A DNA stretch of 20,009 bases from a virus. Position 1 is the stretch's first letter. Every line of letters begins with the position of its first letter. The position numbers and the translations under genes are program-made. Location: the IMG/VR virus record IMGVR_UViG_3300044800_000009, positions 1-20,009 of that record. One strand, 5' to 3'. The notes under the pieces were generated by a model. That model had not been told where the DNA came from. It did no database searches and was given only the letters and a program-made list of their open reading frames with translations. Shown here piece after piece: positions 14,883-20,009 of the stretch.

Positions 14883-16186
14883 TACATGGCCCTCCAAACG
14901 CTGGGGCTGACGGGGAATCGATTAGCGAAGAAATAGCGGAGCGCGTCACACCAATGGTCTGAGATTCCGTCTTTCAACGGGTCCTCGCTTTTAATGTCAC
15001 CCTTCGGATCGGGATAGCGATACATTTCTAGGGCCTGAATCAAGTTGACGCACTTCGTAGAAATGAAGAGCTTATTATTCCGCATCCATTTACGGATGAT
15101 ATCAAGACCGTCCTGGATAACACCCTTGTAATTGCGCATATAGATTATTTTTGTTCCATTAAGGGCAACCTTCAATTCGACGACGCTGGATGTTCCCACG
15201 GCCTCGTTTTTCGAGTCTCCGGCGGGGTCGCAATAGATGATCTGCGGAGCCCGTGCCTTCCCGGCAATATCAATCGGAACGCGGGCTAGGATTTCCTTTG
15301 CCGTCTTTGCAATCGGCGTTTCTACGGCCCGGATTTCATCGAATATATAGACGTTTTCGACGGCGTCGATATTGATGAGCAGGCACGCCGTAGGAGCTGA
15401 CCATCCGAAGTCCATGCCAACACAATATTCAGCGTTGGGCATGAATGACAGAGTTTTTGGGGCGTGCTTTGTGCGGTCAAAATCCGCGAAGACGCGGCCC
15501 CCGAAGGTCTCGAAACTGGCCTCGAATTCCTGCCTAAACACGCGCGGGTCCATGTCGCGCCTGGCTCTCTCTATTTCCGCTTGCGGGATAGTCCCGGCGT
15601 CGGATGTTTTTATGGATTTAAAATACCATTCATCAGGATATTTCAGGGACATTTCCCGGATACGATGCAAATTGTGATAGCCCTTCGGAGTCCCGATGAA
15701 CATAACCGGGGCCTGATAGTCAGCCGTCCTTGGGGCCAGCACTTCTTCCCAGAGTTCCCATTTCTCGATATCGAATTCATCGAGAACTAGACGCCGCAAT
15801 TTCACTCCGCGCAGAGAGTCGGGATTGTCACCGCCCTTGAGCTGAATCCATTGACCGCCAACAAACTCAATGGACATATCGCCTTCGTAAATTCGTTTAA
15901 CCAACCCATGAGCCTGGAGCGGGCGAATATTCATCTTGAGTTTGCCCCAAGCGATATCTTCCGCCGCCGTGTAAGTCGGACCGACATACCAGCTCATGGC
16001 ATCGCCCAAGCGCATATCATCGGCCGGGGCCGACGTGACAAGCCAGTCTACAGCAAGGGTAGTTTTTCCCGATCGTCCTCCGGCTGCGATGCCCTTGAAT
16101 CGTTGCGGAGCGGCCTTAACTTCGATCTGCCACGGTTTGAGTTCATATGGAAGAACGATGTCCCGATATTCGGTTGCGGCGTTCAT
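14882..16186 (-). CDS. terL: Terminase large subunit (ATPase/nuclease)
   Basis: A 434-residue protein starting at the ATG at 16186 in an ATGA overlap with the small subunit gene. The ATPase has a Walker A at G36-G-R-S-G-K-T42 (Lys41), a Walker B at L-V-L-D136-E137 and a coupling-type F-I-G-T-P-K-G at 163-169. The nuclease half contains G-M-D259-F-G, Y-C-D320-P-A-G-D and D410-H-W-C-D414-A-L-R-Y, acidic residues of the RNase H-like terminase nuclease. All key residues appear intact. The enzyme translocates DNA into the procapsid through the portal and cuts the concatemer. Length is typical for the compact terminases (420-450). The next gene is the portal, as expected. Confidence 0.96.
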   Translation of the reverse strand: MNAATEYRDIVLPYELKPWQIEVKAAPQRFKGIAAGGRSGKTTLAVDWLVTSAPADDMRLGDAMSWYVGPTYTAAEDIAWGKLKMNIRPLQAHGLVKRIYEGDMSIEFVGGQWIQLKGGDNPDSLRGVKLRRLVLDEFDIEKWELWEEVLAPRTADYQAPVMFIGTPKGYHNLHRIREMSLKYPDEWYFKSIKTSDAGTIPQAEIERARRDMDPRVFRQEFEASFETFGGRVFADFDRTKHAPKTLSFMPNAEYCVGMDFGWSAPTACLLINIDAVENVYIFDEIRAVETPIAKTAKEILARVPIDIAGKARAPQIIYCDPAGDSKNEAVGTSSVVELKVALNGTKIIYMRNYKGVIQDGLDIIRKWMRNNKLFISTKCVNLIQALEMYRYPDPKGDIKSEDPLKDGISDHWCDALRYFFANRFPVSPSVWRAM

Positions 16187-16752
16187 GGTTTCTTCGGCTC
16201 GGCATAGACGAAACGGAAAGTTACGTTTTCAGGGAATACGATCGGTTGGCCCTTAAGGAATCCGCAGGCTTCCCCGATCTGTTTCAGGGATTCGGCCTTG
16301 GAATGTAACCGCATTCTCTTGACTAAACCGATGACGTGCTTTTGTTCGGCCTCAGCATCATCAAAAATCTCGGCCACGGTAAATTCGGAAATAGCCCGGC
16401 GAGCACGTTCGGGCATTTCGCTCATCTTCTTAATTGACCCATCATCGTTATAGATATCGATAGGATCAAGGAATCCAATGCTGGCGTGTTCGTTAAGCCA
16501 TCTTTCCCTGGTTATCTCTGCTTTGGCGGCCGCTTTTTCCTCGCCTTTGGCGATTGCTTCCGCAACCTTATGGTTCCTTATGAGAAAACAGGCATTGACT
16601 TCTGCAGTTTTCGGAGAGTATCCGGATCGAATATATGCCTGCGTTGCGTTATGATCGATGAGGTATTCAAGGACGAAGAGCGCCTGTTTCGGATTCAGGG
16701 CAGACTTCCGCTTCGTCTTGGGACAGACGGTCTTCTTGTTTGGCATGGTCAT
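16183..16752 (-). CDS. terS: Terminase small subunit
   Basis: A 189-residue protein. I choose the ATG at 16752 because it overlaps the stop of a 24-codon ORF as ATGA; the ATG at 16746 is also possible, and neither has a strong ribosome site. Residues about 15-70 match the Terminase_2 small-subunit domain: L-N-P-K-Q-A-L-F-V-L-E-Y-L-I-D, then N-A-T-Q-A-Y-I-R-S-G-Y-S-P-K-T-A-E-V, and N-H-K-V-A-E-A-I-A. This region forms the DNA-binding helix-turn-helix. A central helical segment follows, and the C-terminus is a short hydrophobic/basic tail. The subunit recognises the packaging start site and stimulates the large subunit, whose gene begins in an overlap at 16186. Confidence 0.94.
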   Translation of the reverse strand: MTMPNKKTVCPKTKRKSALNPKQALFVLEYLIDHNATQAYIRSGYSPKTAEVNACFLIRNHKVAEAIAKGEEKAAAKAEITRERWLNEHASIGFLDPIDIYNDDGSIKKMSEMPERARRAISEFTVAEIFDDAEAEQKHVIGLVKRMRLHSKAESLKQIGEACGFLKGQPIVFPENVTFRFVYAEPKKP

Positions 16753-16823
16753 TTCTTTTTGGTGAACGCCCAGACGGAGACGAGGAGCGCGACGGAGATG
16801 AAAACGCACATGGCGAGGATCAT
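16749..16823 (-). CDS. 24-residue single-helix membrane mini-protein
   Basis: A short ORF encoding 24 residues: M-I-L-A-M-C-V-F-I-S-V-A-L-L-V-S-V-W-A-F then T-K-K-K. Its ATG overlaps the stop of the upstream gene as ATGA (16823-16820), and its TGA overlaps the terminase small subunit ATG as another ATGA (16752-16749). A stop-to-start relay at both ends, an uninterrupted hydrophobic core of about 18 residues and a positive C-terminal tail make a real gene plausible. By the positive-inside rule the lysines suggest the C-terminus faces the cytoplasm. It lies at the end of the lysis block and could modulate holin or spanin action. There is only a weak ribosome site (GAAGACC), consistent with coupling rather than independent initiation. 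Confidence 0.6.
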   Translation of the reverse strand: MILAMCVFISVALLVSVWAFTKKK

Positions 16824-17218
16824 GGTCTTCGTCTTTGCGCGATAGAAGTCGCGGCTGCCGCCGCTTGGGCCGCATCGTTAACCGCCCCTATCACAGCCGT
16901 TGACAATCCATCGAGCTTGTCGAATATTTTCTCGTGATCTGCCTTATTGTCTGATCGAAATTGGTGAAGCTCGTCGAGTTGGGCAACGACTCCGGAATGG
17001 AGCGAGCAGGTCGGGGTCCCCCTGTCCGGTCCTTCGATTGCTGGAGTCGGAACCGTTACATTTACTTCCTGCGTCGCTTTGCGTTGGCGATTGAGTAAGG
17101 GCTTGGCGATCAAGACGGCTCCGATGATGAGAAGAGCAGCGATAGCGAGCCATCCCGCTGATTTTATGGCACCCAGGATATCGTTGAGGGCTTTCGTTGT
17201 GGCGGTTAAGTCCTGCAT
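16820..17218 (-). CDS. Membrane-anchored protein with C-terminal helical domain
   Basis: A 132-residue protein with GGGGATCGCC before the ATG at 17218. After a polar N-terminal helix (L-T-A-T-T-K-A-L-N-D-I-L-G-A-I), residues 22-41 are one transmembrane helix (G-W-L-A-I-A-A-L-L-I-I-G-A-V-L-I-A), followed by basic R-Q-R-K, a Pro/Thr linker, and a helical, coiled-coil-like region (V-A-Q-L-D-E-L-H-Q-F-R, E-K-I-F-D-K-L-D-G-L-S) ending in an Ala-rich segment and R-R-R-P. It lies between the Rz-like gene and terminase genes in the lysis block. It may be a holin-associated or spanin-like protein. I do not recognise a named family and see no lipobox, so it is not an obvious Rz1. Confidence 0.75.
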   Translation of the reverse strand: MQDLTATTKALNDILGAIKSAGWLAIAALLIIGAVLIAKPLLNRQRKATQEVNVTVPTPAIEGPDRGTPTCSLHSGVVAQLDELHQFRSDNKADHEKIFDKLDGLSTAVIGAVNDAAQAAAAATSIAQRRRP

Positions 17219-17227
17219 GGCGATCCC

Positions 17228-17872
17228 CTATTTCTTGATGAGTTTGTAAATGACTTCGGCGGTGAGGGCGAGGACGACCCCGCTCTTAACCGTGCCCCAA
17301 AACTTCGCCCGGCGCAGATCCGCGCGGAGAGATGAGACTGCCTTGTCGCCGGCCGATACGGTCAGGGCGCAGGCATCGAACTGCGATTTCCATGCTCCGA
17401 TGACTACGTCCTTGTCCGCAAGTTGGGCGCGGAGATTGAAGACTATGCCCTCATAAGACGCGCATTTGGATTCGGACAGCGTAAATTTCTCGGTCCAATC
17501 CGAGACAAGGGCGGTCAGGATCGGTACGCGCTCGGCGTCCGTCTTGGCCGCGGCTAGGGCAGTTTCGAGTCCCATTTGGTGCGCAGTCAGGCTTGCAATC
17601 GTCTTGTCTTTCCCGGTCAGGGAATCACGGAGATCTGAGATTGCGATATTCTGCGCGGCGATATCCGCAATCGCCGCCACTCGATCCTGGTCGGCCTTGG
17701 CCTCTACCGTTTTTTCATGGGCCTTGGCCGCGCTCAATTCCGCGAGGTACACTTGGGACTCGCCGGACATTTGGAACGTCTGGTAGCCGACGATGACGCC
17801 GAATACCAGAAGGCCGGCCAGGATCAGGCTGACGGTTTTATTGGAGAGAATCCAGGCGATGAACTTGGTCAT
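17228..17872 (-). CDS. Rz-like (i-spanin-like) membrane-anchored coiled-coil protein
   Basis: A 214-residue protein. I choose the ATG at 17872, which overlaps the amidase stop as ATGA; a longer frame to 17998 lies inside the amidase gene. It begins M-T-K-F-I-A-W, has a transmembrane helix at about 13-32 (V-S-L-I-L-A-G-L-L-V-F-G-V-I-V-G), then about 150 residues of Ala/Glu/Asp/Lys-rich coiled coil, with two cysteines near 140 and 170, and a hydrophobic C-terminal segment ending L-I-K-K. An N-terminal membrane anchor followed by a long periplasmic coiled coil immediately after the endolysin is the signature of inner-membrane spanins, which help disrupt the outer membrane. No Rz1-type lipoprotein was found in an overlapping frame. 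The C-terminal hydrophobic tail is unusual for Rz. Confidence 0.66.
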   Translation of the reverse strand: MTKFIAWILSNKTVSLILAGLLVFGVIVGYQTFQMSGESQVYLAELSAAKAHEKTVEAKADQDRVAAIADIAAQNIAISDLRDSLTGKDKTIASLTAHQMGLETALAAAKTDAERVPILTALVSDWTEKFTLSESKCASYEGIVFNLRAQLADKDVVIGAWKSQFDACALTVSAGDKAVSSLRADLRRAKFWGTVKSGVVLALTAEVIYKLIKK

Positions 17873-18318
17873 GCGCTTGCGACCTTTACGAGATCGATGA
17901 AATTGTCCCACGGGAATTTCGTCCCCGGGCATTCGGTAGCGTTGAAGTGTGAATGAGGCCAAATTTCCGTCAACGGGATTTGATAATGCCTCATCCAAAA
18001 CGAGACGAAAGCGGCAGCGGCGATAAGTTGGGCGCGCGGTGGTTCGGCTAATGAAAAATTACCGATGAGACAGAGGCCGAGTGAGACCCCGTTCTGCCCG
18101 ATGGTGTGAGCGCCGACGTGATCCCAGGGGCGGCCGAATATGGATTCGTATGTCGTTCCGATGAGTTCGATGCCTTGGTGGTATCCAATATCATCCCAGC
18201 CATTATGATCGATATGCCATCGGCGGATAGCATTCCATTCGAGGGACGAAGTGTCGCCGCAAGCAGAATGATGGATAATGATTTTCGATGGGGAGGAAAG
18301 TGCCGGGGCGGGGCTCAT
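17869..18318 (-). CDS. Endolysin: N-acetylmuramoyl-L-alanine amidase (Amidase_2)
   Basis: A 149-residue protein. The ATG at 18318 is six bases downstream of GGTGAGG; a TTG at 18324 is less likely. It is a single-domain amidase of the T7 lysozyme type. Residues 13-18 (I-I-I-H-H-S) contain zinc ligand H17, followed by G-Y46-H-Q in the position of the T7 G-Y-H-F, G-A-H-T-I-G, S-L-G-L-C-L-I-G-N-F, and H122-S-H-F-N-A-T128-E-C130-P-G. H122 and C130 are the other two expected zinc ligands. Thr128 replaces the catalytic-site Lys128 of T7, a common variation in the family. The enzyme cuts the amide between the glycan strand and peptide in peptidoglycan. There is no signal peptide, so export would rely on the holin candidate upstream. 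Confidence 0.92.
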   Translation of the reverse strand: MSPAPALSSPSKIIIHHSACGDTSSLEWNAIRRWHIDHNGWDDIGYHQGIELIGTTYESIFGRPWDHVGAHTIGQNGVSLGLCLIGNFSLAEPPRAQLIAAAAFVSFWMRHYQIPLTEIWPHSHFNATECPGTKFPWDNFIDLVKVASA

Positions 18319-18367
18319 GAACAAACCTCACCCCGGCGGGAAAAGGAGGAGATCAGGAATCCGTCCA

Positions 18368-18384
18368 CGCCTACTATTTAGGCG
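18368..18384. repeat. Inverted repeat overlapping the putative -10
   Basis: A perfect 6-bp inverted repeat CGCCTA / TAGGCG separated by five A/T-rich bases (CTATT). It lies over the proposed -10 element, so it may be a repressor or activator binding site. As a transcription terminator it is too short and has no T-run on the minus strand, although a T-rich stretch follows on the plus strand. Confidence 0.4.
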
Positions 18385-18404
18385 CTTAATATTTTAGTTG
18401 TCAA
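18375..18404 (-). promoter_or_regulatory. Putative promoter for the lysis/packaging/structural operon
   Basis: The 118-base gap between the Cys-rich mini-protein and the amidase is the largest non-coding gap in the window. On the minus strand it contains a perfect -35 TTGACA (18404-18399), and 17-18 bases downstream CTAAAT or TAAATA as a weak -10. This is a sigma-70-like candidate that would transcribe the amidase and everything leftward. An inverted repeat covers the -10. The -10 match is only about 3 of 6, so this is not secure. Confidence 0.4.
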
Positions 18405-18436
18405 GGATTATTTTATAGCGTCGGCTTTGCGGGTGG

Positions 18437-18634
18437 TCATGAATCTTGCCTCATCGCCGGGCAGAACCGGATAACCGAATTTGGCGCTGCATAGTTCTTG
18501 CAGGGATAAAAGCATCCTTTGCACGTCGGGTGGACGCCGAACGTCTCGAAAGATTCTCGGCGGCGATAGGATGAGCCGAAGTAATTATCCTTTACCACAT
18601 TGGGCGGTTTCGGCGGGTGAAGGTGGTGGGGCAT
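18437..18634 (-). CDS. Cys-rich 65-residue mini-protein
   Basis: I choose the ATG at 18634, preceded by a full GGAGG with five-base spacing; the frame extends upstream to 18754 but without an equally good site. The protein starts M-P-H-H-L-H-P-P-K-P-P-N-V-V-K-D-N-Y-F-G and contains P-T-C-K-G-C-F-Y-P-C-K-N-Y and later I-R-F-C-P-A-M, so four cysteines in C-x2-C-x3-C-x13-C order that could bind zinc or form disulfides. It is placed between the holin candidate and the amidase. I do not recognise the family. Small Cys-rich proteins of this kind are common in phage genomes and mostly lack known function. Confidence 0.65.
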   Translation of the reverse strand: MPHHLHPPKPPNVVKDNYFGSSYRRRESFETFGVHPTCKGCFYPCKNYAAPNSVIRFCPAMRQDS

Positions 18635-18647
18635 GGGATCCTCCGTC

Positions 18648-18675
18648 GGGCCGGAGCCGCGATCGACCCCGGCCC
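18648..18675 (-). promoter_or_regulatory. GC-rich stem-loop just upstream of the Cys-rich gene's ribosome site
   Basis: Minus-strand RNA can fold GGGCCGGGG with CTCCGGCCC around a ten-base loop, a nine-pair stem with one G-U. It ends a few bases before the GGAGG at 18643-18639. No U-run follows, so it is not a clear intrinsic terminator; it could influence translation or mRNA stability, or be a chance product of a G+C-rich stretch. Confidence 0.35.
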
Positions 18676-18731
18676 GCATGTTTTCGATGCCCTTAACTTG
18701 ACGCCCAGAAAGGCCCCGGGGTCGCCATAGG

Positions 18732-19019
18732 TCAGGACTTCGGGGCAGGCGCACCGGCGGTCAACTTGAAAAGTCCCGTCGATGAACCAAAGACCACGGC
18801 GCCGTAAATCACCAAGGCCAGGATGGTGAAAATATGCTGACTAATCAGCACATAGGCCGTGCCCCCAATGGACAAGACCCCCGCCAAGACCCTCGCGCCA
18901 GCATCGCTGCCGAACCAGGTGCTTTTCAACCAGGTTTTCAGGGCCTGCACTAATGCGGTGACAATACCTGAGCCCAAAAGTGCGAGAATCGCCGTCACTA
19001 CTGTTTGATCGATTTGCAT
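18732..19019 (-). CDS. Holin candidate, three transmembrane helices
   Basis: A 95-residue protein with a near-perfect ribosome site (AGGAGG five bases before the ATG at 19019) that overlaps the stop codon of the repeat gene. Three hydrophobic segments fit transmembrane helices: residues 7-27 (V-V-T-A-I-L-A-L-L-G-S-G-I-V), 42-60 (A-R-V-L-A-G-V-L-S-I-G-G-T-A-Y) and 63-84 (I-F-T-I-L-A-L-V-I-Y-G-A-V-V-F), with basic K-T-W-L-K-S between the first two and a short tail A-P-A-P-K-S. Size and three-helix topology fit a class I holin, which forms the membrane lesion that releases the amidase. The amidase gene lies two genes downstream. Holins share little sequence, so this is from topology and location. 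Confidence 0.7.
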   Translation of the reverse strand: MQIDQTVVTAILALLGSGIVTALVQALKTWLKSTWFGSDAGARVLAGVLSIGGTAYVLISQHIFTILALVIYGAVVFGSSTGLFKLTAGAPAPKS

Positions 19020-19028
19020 ATCGACCTC

Positions 19029-20009
19029 CTATTTGGATTTGTTCGCCGGATCGTCCGGCGGGATTGACGATATTTTTTCGCCCCACCTATCGCACTCGTA
19101 CAGGACTCGCCCTTTCCGAAATGCGATCTTATGGGGATACGACGGATTCGGCCAGGCATATGTATCGACCAGGGCTATTGAAATAGCGATATATTTATCA
19201 TCCCGCTCCGATCGGAATTCATCGCAGAAATAGGGTCTGGAGCAAGCGTGATATTTCCCTTCGCCGCACTCAGAATCCTTTGGAGACCATGCGGGATGAG
19301 CGATTGTCTTCCCTATTTTCCAGGTCGTTTCGTTCGGCGTTTTTTCTTGAGTTTTGAAATCTAGGGACACGCGCTTAAAAAGGACAATCGTTTTTCTCTC
19401 TTCGATTCCATTGGCCCCAAACCAATCTTCGATATTCTCGCATTTTTGGATATGTGCATTTTTTGTCTTTGAGATTTCCCCCTTAAACAGAAAGGGGATG
19501 GAAATAACCGCATATCCGAACAGTTTTATTTTGGCCCTACAATTTACGCCTATTGGGTAAGCCTGGATGCTGCTCGATTCCCAGGCCTCGATATGCGGGC
19601 TGCTCGATCCCCGGGTCTCGATGCGCGGGCTGCTCGATTCCCGGGCCACGATGCGCGGGCTGCTCGATTCCCAGGCCACGATGTGCGGGCTGCTCGATCC
19701 CCGGGCCTCGATGTGCAGGCTGCTCGATCCCCGGGCCACGATGTGCGGGCTGCTCGATTCCCGGGCCTCGATGCGCGGTCTGCTCGATTCCCAGGCCACG
19801 ATGTGCGGGCTGCTCGATCCCAGGGCCACGATGTGCGGGCTGCTCGATTCCCGGGCCACGATGCGCGGGCTGCTCGATTCCCAGGCCACGATGTGCGGGC
19901 TGCTCGATTCCCAGGCCTCGATGCGCGGGCTGCTCGATTCCCAGGCCTCGATGTGCGGGCTGCTCGATCCCCGGGCCTCGATGCGCGGGCTGCTCGATCC
20001 CCGGGCCTC
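19029..20009 (-). CDS. 10-residue tandem-repeat protein with Cys/Trp-containing C-terminal domain (5' end outside window)
   Basis: The frame is open from the right window edge to the TAG at 19029, 326 codons visible; an internal GTG at 19889 is merely a repeat codon, so the true start is outside. Residues from the edge to about 19571 are repeats of I-(E/V)-A-(W/R)-(E/G)-S-S-S-P-(H/R). Short-period repeats with Ile and Ala at fixed positions suggest a beta-solenoid. The C-terminal ~180 residues contain W-K-I-G-K-T, G-K-Y-H-A-C-S-R-P-Y-F-C, P-N-P-S-Y-P-H-K-I-A-F-R-K-G and V-L-Y-E-C-D-R, resembling a domain of uncharacterised phage proteins that pair similar repeats with a small domain. No enzymatic motif is evident. 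The non-repeat part is more A+T-rich than the repeats. Function unknown. Confidence 0.78.
   Translation of the reverse strand, partial: EARGSSSPRIEARGSSSPHIEAWESSSPRIEAWESSSPHIVAWESSSPRIVARESSSPHIVALGSSSPHIVAWESSRPRIEARESSSPHIVARGSSSLHIEARGSSSPHIVAWESSSPRIVARESSSPRIETRGSSSPHIEAWESSSIQAYPIGVNCRAKIKLFGYAVISIPFLFKGEISKTKNAHIQKCENIEDWFGANGIEERKTIVLFKRVSLDFKTQEKTPNETTWKIGKTIAHPAWSPKDSECGEGKYHACSRPYFCDEFRSERDDKYIAISIALVDTYAWPNPSYPHKIAFRKGRVLYECDRWGEKISSIPPDDPANKSK
19571..20009 (-). repeat. 30-bp in-frame tandem repeat array
   Basis: The sequence tgctcgat recurs every 30 bases at 19571, 19601 and so on to 19991, giving 14 complete units and one cut by the window edge. The period is ten codons, so the frame is maintained. 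Units differ mainly by single bases at four codons, changing E/V, W/R, E/G and H/R, with a few rarer changes (L for W/R at 19811, L for P at 19691, T for A at 19601). There are no unique spacers. The array probably continues past the edge. Confidence 0.95.

Noticed and set aside
17228-17998. Longer Rz-like protein starting at 17998
   Set aside because: The extra 42 codons overlap the amidase coding region in another frame; the ATGA overlap at 17872 is the natural start.
18340-18352. Strong ribosome-site-like sequence (aaaggaggagatc) on the plus strand
   Set aside because: No start codon with an open frame follows on the plus strand; the region is the leader of the minus-strand amidase.
19571-20009. 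CRISPR array
   Set aside because: The units are contiguous with no unique spacers, and the array is an open reading frame with a 10-codon period.
1-20009. tRNA, rRNA or insertion sequence
   Set aside because: No cloverleaf, ribosomal RNA or transposase-like signal was seen; coding genes account for nearly all of the window.

Overview
The window is one arm of a tailed double-stranded DNA phage or prophage genome. It carries a nearly complete lysis, packaging, head and tail module. All credible genes lie on the minus strand, so the biological order runs from high to low coordinates. The genes are packed almost without gaps: about a dozen junctions are ATGA, TAATG or TGATG stop/start overlaps, and most other gaps are under 35 bases. 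The long tape measure protein, a frameshifted tail chaperone and the absence of a sheath gene point to a siphovirus with a flexible tail. A membrane-anchored coiled-coil protein next to the endolysin resembles an inner-membrane spanin and hints at a Gram-negative host. I cannot name the host or a close phage relative from sequence alone.

Layout, in transcription order. (1) 20009-19029: a gene open at the window edge, with an in-frame 30-bp tandem repeat (10 residues per unit) followed by a cysteine-containing C-terminal domain. (2) 19019-16749: a lysis and membrane block with a three-helix holin candidate, a small Cys-rich protein, a putative promoter with an overlapping inverted repeat, a T7-lysozyme-type amidase, an Rz-like coiled-coil protein, a second anchored protein, and a 24-codon membrane mini-gene. 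(3) 16752-13302: small terminase, large terminase and an SPP1-type portal. (4) 13302-9921: an accessory insert between portal and head-morphogenesis genes, including a 757-residue fibre-like protein with an N-terminal signal peptide. (5) 9912-6798: a zinc-ribbon-like piece of the minor head protein, a Mu gpG-like morphogenesis protein, a small conserved protein, scaffold, major capsid protein and a probable decoration protein. (6) 6780-5137: a small protein with an AT-hook-like tail, a head-tail adaptor fused to a beta-rich N-terminal domain, a tail terminator candidate and a 60-residue protein. (7) 5131-1: tail tube, chaperones G and GT (joined by a -1 frameshift at T TTT TTC), tape measure, a distal-tail-like protein with a galactose-binding-like fold, and the start of a tail-tip protein with a fibronectin-III-like domain.

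Together the products would fill a procapsid (terminase, portal, scaffold, capsid, decoration protein), build and attach a tail of roughly 0.1 micrometre, and lyse the host (holin, amidase, spanin-like protein). The head gene order from terminase through portal, gpF-like, gpG-like, scaffold and capsid is Mu-like, but the tail is siphoviral. The parts least explained by standard phage biology are the 10-residue repeat protein, the secreted fibre-like protein inside the head operon, the hidden 24-codon membrane ORF, and the fragmentary head-morphogenesis protein.
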